64,000 nucleotides of DNA from Scedosporium boydii (GCA_002221725.1 NJFT01000159.1:1-64000); one strand, 5' to 3'; positions 10,092 to 21,547 are shown, numbered from the stretch's first letter. The notes: generated from the letters alone by a model not told the origin. Numbers and translations: made by a program.

Positions 10092-11497
10092 ATGTCGACT
10101 CGAATCTCGCATACAAAGTCCCGAAATGGTTGCTTGGAATGCAAGCGCCGCAAAGTTAAGGTGAATTAATTCCAGTTCCCTCCACCACACCACCCTGGTC
10201 ATCGTCTTCGCCGGCCCGTCGTGCCGCCCCTATCGGGCCACGTGCTTGGATCGATGCTAAAGGGAGCAGTGTGACGAGCGGCGTCCGGTGTGTTTTAACT
10301 GCAATCGGCGAGGTATTCCTTGTAGCCTTTCCGCCCGAGGGTCGGCACCATCCGTAGGGAGCCTCGAAACGCCTCCGGCCACCACCACGCCTCCTTCCGG
10401 TAGCCATTCTGCTGTGACCCCCGAATCTCTGGCTCCGCACTCCCAACTCGATTTCATCCACCTGCCCATAGTCTCGGACTCGTATCGGAACCTTGCACTC
10501 CCAGCTGGAGACGTCTGGCGTCGTGACTTAGAGTTAATGCACCACTACAGCACAAACACGTATGCCACTCTATCTCTGCGCCAGGACATGCAACATGTCT
10601 GGAAAATCATACTACCTCGAACGGCTTATCGACACAGCTACGTCATGCACGGGATACTCGCCATCGCCGCTCAACACAAAGCCCACCTGCTCCCCCTTCA
10701 CCGCGAAACCTACGTCACGCTCGCAGCATACCACCAGGCTCACGGGCTCGAAGGATTCATGCCTCACCTAAACAACGTCTCAGACGAAAATTGGGAGCCG
10801 TTATTTTGCTTTGGTTCGCTAGTGATTATGTATGCGAGCTTGCTGCCGGCGAGATCCGAGAACGGGCGGCTTCCAGCTCCAATATCGGATATCTTGGAGC
10901 TCTTTTCGTATGTGAAGGGTATCCAGACCGTGTTTGAGCCCTTTCTAGATCACCTTCGTAGATCTCTGCTGGCGCCGTTGATTCATGGGGTTCGGATCGC
11001 CGACCCAGGAAAGTGGACAAGGTACGTCGCAAGTAAGCACGAGATAGCGCAAAACGAAAGCCTGACCTCTCTGTAGTGATCCGCCCCTGGACGAATCCTC
11101 CCTTCCACCCGACACTTTTGACGCAATAAGGCGCCTCGACGCGTATCTCCAACAGAACAGCCACCCCGACGTCCGGGAGGACTACGCAAATGCTGTACGG
11201 CACCTCCTCGACATTGCAAGGCTAATCGCCCACGCGGGCCTCTACATAGAACCCGGAATGTTGTTTATGTGGGCCTACCTCTCTGCAGAAACCATCTTGG
11301 CCGATGTGCGAGCATTGAATCCCCACGCATTGCTTCTCTTGGCGTATTTCGGCGTGCTTTTCAAGGTAGTGGAGTCGAGCTTTTGGTTTCTCGAAGGTTG
11401 GGGCAAACAGCTTATTGCGGACATCGATATGAGGTTGTCAGGGTATCGGGAGTTGGGCGACTTGATGAAATGGCCGAGGGAGCGAGCATTGGGATAG
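10092..11497 (+). CDS. Zn2Cys6 transcription factor
   Basis: Three exons, 10092-10160, 10270-11021 and 11077-11497, give 413 aa. The binuclear zinc cluster is split by the first intron: NGCLECKRRKVK in exon 1, then CDERRPVCFNCNRRGIPC in exon 2, giving the full six-cysteine spacing. A Ser/Pro/Thr linker follows, then a helical regulatory domain (DLELMHHYSTNTYATL, RHSYVMHGILAIAAQHKA, and a C-terminal VESSFWFLEGWGKQL), the layout of the sterol-uptake-control (Upc2)-like group of fungal regulators. Nuclear DNA-binding activator or repressor. The neighbours are an RTA1-like gene (divergent) and a secreted lactonase-fold gene (convergent); regulating either would be inference. Confidence 0.9.
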
Positions 11498-11710
11498 CAG
11501 TTTGTCGTCTTCCGTAGAAATTCCTAGAACGGGTATCCTGTCATTCACAATATCTCCTTACGCACGAGGACTGCTCTCATCAAATCACGTAGTATTTTCG
11601 GCCATCGATCAATTGACTCTATTCGTCTGAAATTAACCCGCAACCGTGGCGGTCTCTGTGAACGAAAAGGGCAAAAAGCCTAAGCCGCTAAACTTCAATA
11701 TCCCCAATTC

Positions 11711-13000
11711 CTAATCAACCCAGAGCGCATTTCCGCAACATCCTTCAACTTCGGTGTCCAGCCTCGCAACGACCTTGGCAGTTGAGTATTCGGGAATGCC
11801 ACGATCGGATTCTACTGGTCCGTCGAGTTTCCAGATTTCCACATACGCTCCGGGGGCATCCGTCAGCACAGCGTACTCGTCGCTCCATGGTGCCGCCGTG
11901 ACTGAACTCGAAACGGTACCGGATGCCCCGGTTTCTAGCGTAAACATCTTTTTGACGACAGATCCGTCTTCATCGAGCAGGAAGCACGAGATGTAGCCTG
12001 AGTTGTTTCCTCGTCCTCGAGTGGTGAACCATAGGTACCGGCCATTGGGCGAGATGTTTACCCCGGCAGACCAGTACTGGGAGTTGTTTCCTCCTGTGAA
12101 AATCCATCAGTGAGACCGTACTTCGATGAGAGATATAGCCACACGTACCCTCGGGAAGCACCGGGAATCTCTCTAGATCCTGCTCCTCAGCGGCCAATCC
12201 AGACGTCTCGAGCTTTAGCGCTAGTAAACTATTGGCCGCTTCCAAAGCCACATAGCCATAGGTTCCCTTTGGGTGGATGACCATATGTCGCGGTTTCAGC
12301 CCGGGCTCCTCCAAGTCGACTCGCTGGAGCACCGCAGCATTTCCCGACTGGTCAATGGCATGTACCCAAATGGCGTTAAACCCCATGTCTGCCGTATAGA
12401 GGAGTTCAGTCCCATTAACCTCTTGGAGCGCAAGGCCATGGGCGTTAGACACCTCCTCGTAAAGCCATGACTGCTTCACCCCATCAAAGGATCCGTCCTC
12501 GGCTGTGGCGACAGACATGCCACATCCGTTCCGGGAGCCATAGGATCCCGAAATGACGTAGTAAGGCTCCTTTTTCGTGGCGACGTTGAAGGCGGAATTT
12601 TGGCCTTGGCAGGACCCCGAGGTTTGAACGGTGCTAGTTAGTTGGAGGGTGCCCGTGTCGTAGCTCGCGAGCCGGCCGTTGTCCATTGAGGAGCCGTAAA
12701 TGGTCTTCTTATCATGCTGTGTGCAGCTCACGTCAATGGGTCTTGCCTACTTAAACAAGTACACTACAACTTCTCAACATTTTTAACACCTACGCTGAAT
12801 GAAATCCAGACATGGCTGTTATTGGCTTCGACGGTCTCTACTAGTGTCAGTTCGTTCGTCTCGTCGTCAAACTCGATTGAGTGAATTTTCGGAGGCGTGT
12901 ATCGGTTTGCAGAGATGAGGTGATGGACGGTCGCGAGGACCGGTTGGACAACAATGGCGCCAGCCATCAGCGACACCGCTGCCCTGCTTCGTGGAGCCAT
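11711..13000 (-). CDS. secreted lactonase-fold beta-propeller protein (carboxymuconate cyclase-like)
   Basis: Exons 13000-12794, 12746-12149 and 12093-11711 give 395 aa. Residues 1-23 (MAPRSRAAVSLMAG...VLA) form a signal peptide. The rest is a beta-propeller pattern: NELTLVETVEANNSHVW, NAHGLALQEVNGTELLYTAD, KPRHMVIHPKGTYGYVALE, NISPNGRYLWFTTRG. This is the seven-bladed lactonase superfamily, which includes fungal 3-carboxy-cis,cis-muconate lactonizing enzyme and 6-phosphogluconolactonase. With a signal peptide it more likely acts outside the cell on a lactone than in the intracellular protocatechuate pathway. One N-glycosylation site (NGT) and several Cys fit secretion. Substrate unknown. Confidence 0.85.
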
Positions 13001-14098
13001 TATTCTCGCGCGTTAAAAATAGGCGTGATGTACGTTCAGGAACTCATAGAACAAAAGGCTTGGGTGTCGCGAGTAGTCCCGGAGAGTTGGGCTGTCGCAA
13101 TTCTACGCAAGATAACTAGAGAGGAAACATATGCCTACATTTTCGATCTTATCAATCCCTTGGAGATCATAGTTTTTACCCGCAAATGATGAGCAACGTC
13201 ATGACGGCACGCAACATTGCGTGCTAGAAGGACCGGTTAATAATAAGATATATTACAACTATGCCGATAGCCCGTGATCATAACCCAAGATAGATTTACT
13301 GGTTGATTTATATCAACCTTATCTCTTAGATAACCCGAACGCCGGAATGGATAAACTAGAACTGGTCTGGCGGCCTTCCATCGAGGTGGGCATGAGCAGA
13401 AGCATACACTTAAAAGTCGGTATGTACGGAACTCTACAGCAAGAAAACGGGGTGGAAACCCGAGGAGAACTAGCAGCATATGAGAAAATCTTGGCTTTAG
13501 GATTAGTCTTGCGCACAATACATGATATTTCGAATTCGCGAGTGAAGGAGAATTGGCGAACAACGAAGGAGTTTTCCCCCACGGTCTGCTTGATGTCTCC
13601 AAACAAAATTAACATCAAAAACGTACAGAAATAAAAAGAAAAATCGGAGAGATAACCACGGAAAGTTTTCTAACCCTATGATTACTGAACAACCGAAGTC
13701 AAGCAAGTCCAACCGAGAGAGCCTCCCGAGGCGGCGCAGTCCTTCAATCGAACCTCGGTCCAAGATCCAAAGGGATCCCCAAATGCTCCTTTCCCGGCCT
13801 TTCCTCTTTCGGTGTTAGTCTGCGCCCTTTCAGCAACGTCTCCCCCAGACCCCGGATTCCAAATAGTCCAAATAGTCCCAATGGAAAGGTGCCATGCGGA
13901 GAGGCGGCAATAACCGATCAATTCCGGCCAATGCCGATCTCGGCAAAGTCAGCAACGTTGATCAATCAATTGATCCTTATCTTTATCTTTCCTTCCTCCT
14001 GAATTATCTTCGTAGTCGCATCAAGCAAAATTTTGAGCGCAAACACGGGCGCATCGCAAGCACCTGGAAGAAAAAGAAAAGGAAAAGACAGAGAAAAA
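13001..14098. other. intergenic, no gene recognised
   Basis: About 1.1 kb between the divergent lactonase-fold gene and the thioesterase gene. Frames here (for example 13237-13602 minus and 13503-13763 minus) overlap each other and have no protein-family pattern. Moderately AT-rich around 13250-13700. Confidence 0.45.
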
Positions 14099-15238
14099 AT
14101 GCGCCAGACACTGCTCAGTTTACCGAGAAGGGCCGGCCTCTCCGGTCGTGCCCCTGTGGGTGCCTTCATCCGCTCCGCCAGCACCAAGGCCGAATCCGGG
14201 GCTACGGGAGCTACGTCATCGACCAACGGAAGCAACGGAGATGGGAACGGGAACGGCAACACGCTGGACTCGCGATGGTTCTCTAATTTTCGGCACAGGG
14301 TCAACAAATTAGGGAATGCGAAACTTCCGGCGGACTTGGCTGAGAAGAGGTCAGGTTTGGTGCGCTATGTGCAGGACCATTGGGTGGATCTCCTGGCTGG
14401 CAGGGAGGGATATATCACGAAGAAGGACTGGAGGGGACTGGATAGCCATCAAGTTGCGTGGGGTGAAATGGTGAGTAAATGAAGGAAGGCGTAGGACTGT
14501 GAGAGATTTCGAGAGATTGTGATTGCTGATTATGGACCCGGCGCCCCTCAACAGGACAGCATGGTGAGTTTCTCCTCGGCCTCTTGGTATGATGAAGTTT
14601 GTTTGTGCTAACTCGATCCGCAGGGTAATTCAACCCTCTACATCATCTGAATCCTTCTTTTTCTAACGCATTCCCCCCAGGGCACATAAACAATACCATG
14701 TATAACCGATACGCAGAAACGTCTCGGGTGAACTGGATCACCCATCATGGCCGCGAGGTGAGCCTGGAGGAAAAGATGAAGTGGGAAAATATGGTGACGC
14801 CCCGCGCTGTCGGCCTCATCATGAGGAGCATCATGACGCAATACAAATTCGTAAGTTTCCAAAGGCGCCCACCAAAAAGTCAACCCTCATGACAATTTAA
14901 CGGCGTTGGACTGAATCCTCCTCTTGCAGCCTGTGACCTTCCCCGACCGAGTCATCGTCCTCCACAGACTCTCTGAGAAACCCACCTCTACCTCCGACCA
15001 CATCAAGCTAGAGGCATTGATTCTATCTGAGACTTACCAGAGGGTGGCGGCGAAGTGTTCTGAGGACAACGTCATTTACGATTATCGTGCCGGCAAGAGG
15101 ACGCAGTTGGATGCGGATATGGCGAAGACTTTTGGGCACACGTATGATATGCAGGAGGAGACGAGGGCCTTCTACGATGCAGAGATTGCCAGGTTATTCA
15201 AGGTGTGTGAGGAACTGGAGGGAAATATTCAGTCATAA
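14099..15238 (+). CDS. mitochondrial-type hotdog-fold thioesterase with micro-exons
   Basis: Start at 14099 (MRQTLLSLPRRAGLSG, an Arg/Ser-rich, acid-free mitochondrial-type presequence). An in-frame ATG at 14033 gives a less likely N-terminus. Exons 14099-14470, 14555-14563 (9 nt), 14624 (1 nt), 14681-14850 and 14930-15238 give 286 aa. Splicing through the micro-exons builds WGEMDSMGHINNTMYNRYAE, the catalytic-helix motif of 4HBT-type thioesterases (D-x-x-G-H-x-N-N). The enzyme should hydrolyse an acyl-CoA or related thioester in the mitochondrion; the substrate is not evident. Every intron has GT-AG ends, and the two flanking the one-base exon each carry CTAAC 9-16 nt before the acceptor. 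Skipping the one-base exon breaks the frame. Confidence 0.85.
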
Positions 15239-16103
15239 AACTGTTCGGACGGCGGTCATTGTGTGCTGGGACCTTCATTATAGACTAGATAATTTTGGGC
15301 GGGAATTTCCTTTTCTAGACTTAAAGACTGTATTTCTTTTCAATTTAGATACTTTTCCTTGGTCATTCGCAGCACTCTCAAACTCGAATGGCTCACTCCC
15401 TTCGCTTCTTTTCCCCTCCTCGTGATACCAAACTCCTCCGCCTTCACGGTTTTACAGCCCGATTCATTATCGGGGATGGCAAATCTTGCAGGATCCATCC
15501 GGTCAATAGACAGTCAGCTTAGACGGACTCCGTGGGTCTTTCCATGAGCCTTCTGATTCTTAAGACGCGTAACCCAGCTGGACAGCGGGGGAAAGTTGAG
15601 TAGGAGCCAAACGACGCGTGGCATCATGACATTCAAAAATATTATTTGGGGGGGGCTTCCAACGGGTAAACGACATTCTAGAATCCCCCACCTATATTAT
15701 ACGTCGCTGCTTTTAAAACGTCCAATATAAGGTCCCATTCATCTAGTTCCTCAAGGCTAATATGCCTGGTACGTTGTAGGCATTACGGGGCACCGGAGCA
15801 CTTTCGTCTACATTTGGGCCATTTGAGGTCGTAACTGAATGCCGACTTTTCCAAGCGAGCGACTTTTCTCGGAGCTCGATTTCATTTCGAGGCAAAATAC
15901 CGGGTCTACTACGATTCGGTATCGGCGTGGAAGGCTTGGAATGCCATCGCCAATATGAGCAGATCGTATAATAATGGCTGCTGTATACACCACGACGGTT
16001 CGATTCCTATACATTGTTTCAAGAACGCCTTGAATACCGGTCTCTCTCCTTTTTCACCTCTAGGTGACTGCCTAGAGCGTGTTAATTGGCAAGTTTATTC
16101 ACA
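15239..16103. other. intergenic upstream of tannase
   Basis: About 860 bases without a convincing frame. Includes a G run at about 15648-15655 and AT-rich stretches near 15700-15730. Presumably contains the tannase promoter; no specific site recognised. Confidence 0.4.
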
Positions 16104-17897
16104 ATGCGCACAATGCGCCGGTTCTTTTCCCACGCAGCATTCGCCGCAATGGCAATGACGGCCATCGCAGCCTCAATTGAAGACCACTGCACCAGGGACA
16201 ACGTCCAAAGCATTCTGCCCGCCAATGGAACGATCCTCGGGGTCGATCTTCTCCCCACATCGGTTTCGGCAAGCGTCGTGTACAATGCGACCGCCGGCGG
16301 TGGAATAGGCGGCGGTTTCGGTGGTCCGGCGAGTGACAGTGGCCCAAGGTACACCTACTGCAATGTGACCTTGTCCTATACTCACACTGGAAAAGATGAT
16401 ACTGTGATTCTCAAGTACGCCTTCCCCGGTCCCGACGATTTCCAAAACCGGTTTTTTGTTAGTGGTGGAGGCGGGTACTCTCTTTCGTCCTCGGCCACTG
16501 GAGGTCTACGATATGGAGCCGCCAGCGGTGCGACCGATGCTGGCTACGGCGCGTTCACGACTAGCTACGATAAAGTTGCGCTGGCCGGAAACGGCTCAAT
16601 CAACTGGGATGCCGCGCACATGTTCGGATACCAAGCTCTAGGCGAGATGACGGTGGTCGGTAAAGCTCTTGCCAGGGGCTTTTACGACTTGGGTGGCGAC
16701 GCCAAGATTTACACCTACTTCGAGGGATGTTCCGATGGTGGCCGAGAGGGAATGAGCCAGGTGCAGCGATGGGGAGAGGAGTATGACGGCGTCATTGCTG
16801 GTGCACCGGCCTACCGCTTCGCTCAGCTGCAGGTCTCCCACCTTCATCCCAGCGTAGTTGAACAGACCCTCGATTACTACCCTCCGCCTTGCGAGCTAGC
16901 CAAGATCGTCAACGCTACGATCGAAGCGTGTGATCCTCTTGATGGACGAACAGACGGAGTAGTCTCGCGGACCGACCTCTGCCTGCTCAATTTTAACCTT
17001 ACCTCCATAATCGGCGAACCGTACCACTGTGCCGAGAGGAACAGCACCTCTCGCGGCTTCGGATTCGATAAGCGTCAGTTTCCGGGGGCCGTATCCAGCT
17101 ACCAGCCCGAGCAGGAGGGAACCGTGTCGGCCGAGGCTGTCGCCGTCGCCCAGGCCATCATTGACAGTCCGATCAATTCCAAGGGAGAACGAATCTACTT
17201 GTCGTGGCAGATTGCATCGGATTTCTCCGACGCGACGACCAAGTACAACGTTGAGAGCGACGAGTGGGAAGTTTCTATCGTGCCCATGGGCGGAGGGTAC
17301 GTGACGAGGTTCATCCAACTCCAGGATCTCGACAACCTTCCCAGCCTGGAGAACGTGACATACGATACTCTGGGCGAGTGGATGAACATTGGAATGATCC
17401 GGTACATGGACAGTTTGCAGACGACGCTCGCCGACTTGGAACCCTTCCGCTCGTCGGGCGGAAAGCTGCTTCATTTCCACGGCGAATCCGACTCTTCCAT
17501 CCCCGCTGCTTCGTCGGTACACTATTGGCAATCCGTCCGCTCCATAATGTACCCAGACCTCTCCGACGAGGAGGCCCTCGAAGCTCTGCAGGACTGGTAT
17601 CAGTTTTACCTCGTGCCTGGGGCAGGCCATTGCGGCAGCAACCGGCTTCAACCTGGGCCTTATCCCCAGAATAACATGGATATCATGATTGACTGGGTTG
17701 AGAACGGAAAAACACCTTCTCGACTCAATGCTACGGTGTCGTCGGGAGTTAATGCGGGTGAAGTCCAGCTGCTGTGCCAGTGGCCAACTAGACCTCTGTG
17801 GCAGGGGAACAGCACGGAATTTGAGTGTGTGGAAGACGCAGAGTCGATTGAGAGTTGGACGTATGATTTTAATGCATTTAAGATTCCTGTTTATTGA
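16104..17897 (+). CDS. secreted tannase/feruloyl esterase family enzyme
   Basis: Single exon of 597 aa from the ATG at 16104; the frame is open a little upstream but without an earlier ATG. Signal peptide MRTMRRFFSHAAFAAMAMTAIAA. The family motif GCSDGGR places the nucleophile at Ser210; Asp463 (HGESDSSIP) and His509 (GAGHCG) complete the triad, and Cys209/Cys510 next to Ser and His form the CS-D-HC pair typical of the family. A Cys-rich calcium-loop-like region and many N-glycosylation sequons (NAT, NST, NLT, NVT) fit a secreted glycoprotein. The enzyme should cleave gallate or hydroxycinnamate esters in plant polyphenols and cell walls, releasing free aromatic acids. Length is normal for the family; no defects. 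Confidence 0.93.
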   Translation: MRTMRRFFSHAAFAAMAMTAIAASIEDHCTRDNVQSILPANGTILGVDLLPTSVSASVVYNATAGGGIGGGFGGPASDSGPRYTYCNVTLSYTHTGKDDTVILKYAFPGPDDFQNRFFVSGGGGYSLSSSATGGLRYGAASGATDAGYGAFTTSYDKVALAGNGSINWDAAHMFGYQALGEMTVVGKALARGFYDLGGDAKIYTYFEGCSDGGREGMSQVQRWGEEYDGVIAGAPAYRFAQLQVSHLHPSVVEQTLDYYPPPCELAKIVNATIEACDPLDGRTDGVVSRTDLCLLNFNLTSIIGEPYHCAERNSTSRGFGFDKRQFPGAVSSYQPEQEGTVSAEAVAVAQAIIDSPINSKGERIYLSWQIASDFSDATTKYNVESDEWEVSIVPMGGGYVTRFIQLQDLDNLPSLENVTYDTLGEWMNIGMIRYMDSLQTTLADLEPFRSSGGKLLHFHGESDSSIPAASSVHYWQSVRSIMYPDLSDEEALEALQDWYQFYLVPGAGHCGSNRLQPGPYPQNNMDIMIDWVENGKTPSRLNATVSSGVNAGEVQLLCQWPTRPLWQGNSTEFECVEDAESIESWTYDFNAFKIPVY

Positions 17898-18506
17898 TGC
17901 TAGTTTGGATATGAGCTTAGAAAAGAACAGCGAGATAAATATCTAAGATCGAGCTTCGCTCGCAATTTTATTCTTGGCCGATCAACAGTTCTTACGCTCT
18001 GAGCAGGCGGACCGTAAGGCCTTTATTCGAGTCGGAGTAATCATATAACTTCTCGGTAGATGAAACAACGATGAAGAAAATTAGAAAATAGCTCAGCTCG
18101 TTCGACTCGTGTCCGGTCCTACCAGTCCTGCGACGCACCCTAACGGACCAGGAATAACCTCTGGATCGCTGAGAACGATTGGTCAATTGAAGCAAGGGAA
18201 TGTCCGTCTCGGATGATGCGCATGAACCCAGAAGAGAAGATGCGGGAAGTGAAGCGGTGGCTGAAACATGGCCTTTCCGATTTCTGGGTTGGAGCACCTC
18301 AACGATGAGATTGAAAGGGAATCATGTTCTGGCCCTAATAAGAAGAGCGTCGCTCATGAGTTATTACTGCTACGTGTCGCGTTCGAATCCTCTGATGATT
18401 CTTCCCTGCTTGCTCTTTAATCGTGGCGGCTTCAAAATTCGCCAGCTCTCCCTCTCGTCTTCCAAGATCGCCGTTTGCAACCACCAACAAGAAACTACCT
18501 GCGAAA
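17898..18506. other. intergenic
   Basis: About 610 bases between tannase and the Cys-rich hypothetical gene. The coding frame of the latter is open back to 18423, but the ATG at 18507 (AAAATGGC context) is preferred. Nothing else recognised. Confidence 0.4.
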
Positions 18507-19055
18507 ATGGCACCGCAGGCGATAGATTTGTATGGGCTCGTCAACGGTCAATGCCCACAAAACAGAACCATCCCCTACACCATGTGGCTATCCTCCATGC
18601 CTCGAAACGAAATGGCATGCGGCCTCCCGCTCGCAAAAGGCAACCTCGACATCTTCAAGACGTGCTGCAACATGACCGACACCCAACAACAAGACCTCAT
18701 CATGCTTTCCGACTCGGAACATTCTTTAAATCCGCCGTGTTGGGGCTACTGCACGTTGGGGCAAACGACGGATTACGCGAATCTCCAGAGTCGGCGGGAA
18801 GCCTTTTATGACTGCTACGAGAGGAAAACGACTGAAATGAACAGGACGAATGCGGATTCGGACCACATAAAGTGCTTCGGGGACTGGAAAGCGCTGGACG
18901 AGTTGAAAAGGATGCAGACTCGCGTGGAGGACGAAACAGAAAACGAGGGACCGGTTGAACCATCGGCGCAGATTAGTCCGGGAACCAAGTTCTCGCTGGT
19001 CCCGGGTTTGTTGTTCATAGGGCTGCTTGTGCAACTGACGGTTTGGTCCCTTTAG
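18507..19055 (+). CDS. Cys-rich hypothetical protein with C-terminal hydrophobic tail
   Basis: 182 aa from Met at 18507 (MAPQAIDLYGLVNGQCPQ); an in-frame Met at 18423 would add 28 polar residues. About eight cysteines (PQNRTIPYT..., KTCCNMTD, PPCWGYCTLG, YDCYER) and several NxT sites suggest an extracytoplasmic domain. The last 20 residues (SLVPGLLFIGLLVQLTVWSL) are hydrophobic to the very end, like a GPI-attachment signal or tail anchor. No classical signal peptide is visible at either start, which conflicts with a GPI protein unless an upstream exon was missed. No family recognised. Confidence 0.6.
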   Translation: MAPQAIDLYGLVNGQCPQNRTIPYTMWLSSMPRNEMACGLPLAKGNLDIFKTCCNMTDTQQQDLIMLSDSEHSLNPPCWGYCTLGQTTDYANLQSRREAFYDCYERKTTEMNRTNADSDHIKCFGDWKALDELKRMQTRVEDETENEGPVEPSAQISPGTKFSLVPGLLFIGLLVQLTVWSL

Positions 19056-19708
19056 CAGCATCAAGCAATTCCAATCTCTCTGTCTCCGCTTTCGCTTCTG
19101 TCGTATCCGAAACGTCAAATTCTATGGTGCCAAGTCGCTAAAACTTGCCCTCGATCTTAAGACTCTCCACTCCCCCTATCATCCACCTGCTTGGGCCATC
19201 AAACGCATCAGAACAGGAAATCCCCCGTGACGTCAGGGGAGGTTAGATTCGGTTTAAGCTGCGCACGTGTCCGCTTCGACTTGCCAGGAAAACTTTTTCC
19301 TTGTTGAGTGAGGTTGGTAGCGCTATACCTCTTTGGGCTATTCGATGGTGTTGTTTTGCGTCACCTCGGCCTGGTCAAGAAGCCCATCTCATTCCATCAT
19401 CGTTCTGATGAAAGGAGTACCTGGGTAATAGGCGGATCCGTGGTTTGATAACACTCCCCGAAGCTGGATACCGTATATCCAGAATCCGTTTTGTGGCATC
19501 TCCGCTCGTGCCGATACGGGAATAATATTTCGTCGCCTCTTTCGTACTTGGCTAGATCAACTTTAGGACAGGCCGCCACAGATTCTCACCGTGTGTGGGG
19601 TGCACTAAGAGTCTTGGTAACGGCGATGGAATTTTGATTGATTGCGACGCTAAAGACTTTAAAAGAGCGAGGCATCCGACCGCCGAACCGGAGCTTCTCC
19701 TCGTTTGA
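19056..19708. other. intergenic upstream of CDF transporter
   Basis: About 650 bases. Contains CGTGACGTCAGGGG (19227-19240), a palindromic TGACGTCA core resembling the cAMP-response/ATF bZIP site, about 480 bases before the transporter start. No coding frame supported. Confidence 0.4.
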
Positions 19709-21148
19709 ATGAAGAGAACAAACAAAAAGAAGGGGGAAGAAAGTCCCCAGGACCCGTCGCGAGATCAAACGACGCCTACCATGGCAAGAAGCCCAACTCG
19801 TTCGCCGCCGAACATCCCATTCGATGACATATCCCTAAGTTCGCTGGCCCGTACTGGGTCAAGCCACATCTTCCACCGCGCATCGATCCCTCCACCGACG
19901 GGGAGGGACATCGAGTTCCAGCACGATGTGCGAGATCCGTTGAATCTCTCGTCGCGCCTCAAGGATGATTCTGAGATTAAAGCGAACAGCTCGCGGCGGC
20001 GCAAGCCGCTCTGGAGCAACCAGGATGAGGTCCAGAAATTTTACAAGCATCAGAACGAAAACATCCGCTCAATGCTGAAATCGGTCGACGAGCACGAGCA
20101 GGAAGTCAAGGATGAGCACGGAAAGAATAACCTCATGTACGCCATCTGCGTCAAAGGCTCTCTCCTCGCCAACATCATCCTCTCCGGTCTCCAGCTGTAC
20201 GCTGCCATCACGTCGGGATCCCTCTCCCTCTTCACCACCATGGCCGACTCGGTTTTCGACCCCCTCTCCGGACTGATGCTGTACATGTCGCATCGAGCGG
20301 TCGACAAGGTTGACGAACGCAAATACCCCTCGGGACGTGTGCGTATCTCTACGGCGGGCAACATCGTCTTCTCCTTCATCATGTTCTCCGTCTCGCTCGT
20401 GCTCATCGTCATGTCGGCACGTGACCTCGCCTCGGGATCCGACAGCGAGACGAAGAGCTTCCGCCTGCCTTCGGTCATCGCTGTCGCCATCGCCTTCGGC
20501 ACGAAGCTTTTCCTCTTCTTCCTCTGCTGGACCGTCAAGGACATTTACTCCCAGGTCGACATCCTCTGGCGCGACCACAGGAACGACCTGTCGATCAATG
20601 GGTTCGGTATTCTTACCTCGGTGGGAGGCAGCAAGCTCAAGTGGTGGATCGATCCCATGGGCGCCATTCTCCTGTCGGTCTTGATCGGCGGACTTTGGTT
20701 GCACACAGCGTGGGATGAGTTTCAGTTGTTGATTGGTGTGACTGCCGACAGGGAGACTCTTCAGCTCATTACATATATTTGTCAGTTTTTCTCATCTCTC
20801 CCTTCTCTCTTTATTTAGTCAGTGAAGAAAACGCTAACCTTAGTAGCTATGACCCATTCACCTCTCGTTGAACGTATCGATACCGTCCGTGCCTACCACA
20901 GCGGTCCTCGTCTCGTCATTGAAGTCGACATCGTCATCGACCGAAACGAGAGACTTGAAGTCGCGCATGACGTCGCAGAGGATCTCCAGATCAAACTGGA
21001 GAGACTTCCTTGCGTCGAGCGGGCCTACGTCCACATCGACTATGAAACTAGCCATAAACCGGTAAGAGATGTCTTTTTAGGAGTCGTTTTGTTGTCTTGG
21101 TCATGCTAACCAGTTGTGCAGGAACACGATCTCAAGAAGCTATTGTAG
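19709..21148 (+). CDS. cation diffusion facilitator transporter (Mn-type motifs)
   Basis: Exons 19709-20780, 20847 (or 20844)-21061 and 21122-21148 give about 437 aa; the second acceptor is a TAGTAG tandem site allowing one residue more or less. The start could also be the Met at 19781. A long polar N-terminus precedes six helices (NLMYAICVKGSLLANIILSG; GSLSLFTTMADSVFDPLSG; RISTAGNIVFSFIMFSVSL; PSVIAVAIAFGTKLFLFFL). Metal-site motifs are DSVFD and DHRND, both of the DxxxD type found in manganese CDF proteins rather than the HxxxD of zinc carriers. A cytosolic ferredoxin-like domain follows (TVRAYHSGPRLVIEVDIVID), ending ...THxPEHDLKKLL. It should export divalent metal from the cytosol into an organelle or out of the cell in exchange for protons. 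Confidence 0.92.
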
Positions 21149-21547
21149 GATGGAGAGAAATAAATAATACTTGCGCATATATGTAAAATGCTAGCCGGAG
21201 TAACGGGTACCCTTTTTAAAGTAGGTTGGTGTGAAAACGGGAAAACATTGCATGCGGCGGTTGCATCCGCCTGGGGGCATTGGTAGACTGGGCTATAAAG
21301 ATGTGAATCACATGGTGTTACAAGTGCTATCTATGATAACTTAAAGCTTGAATATTCTTCATTATGCAGGCGTAAATGTGACAACTGCGCCCATTGTAGT
21401 GCCTCACTCTACTGACGTCGTGAACAGTGCTAGTGACGGGATTGCGCGCCTTTTCGCCACGAGGCGTGGGCGTTGCCGCGTTACATTGTTTAGAAAATGC
21501 GGAGGAGAAGCCAAAAATGAAGGGAGCAAAAAAAGAGGGAAAAAGAG
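21149..21547. other. intergenic
   Basis: About 400 bases between the transporter and the tRNA gene; no feature recognised apart from A-rich sequence approaching the tRNA terminator. Confidence 0.4.

Noticed and set aside
14555..14563. Alternative 4-nt exon (CATG) in the thioesterase in place of the 9-nt and 1-nt exons
   Set aside because: Keeps the frame but gives M-H-G-H-I-N-N and loses the conserved Asp of the family motif, and ignores a strong acceptor with branch site before base 14624.
16896..17651. 251-codon minus-strand frame inside tannase
   Set aside because: Antisense shadow of a clear tannase gene with intact catalytic residues.
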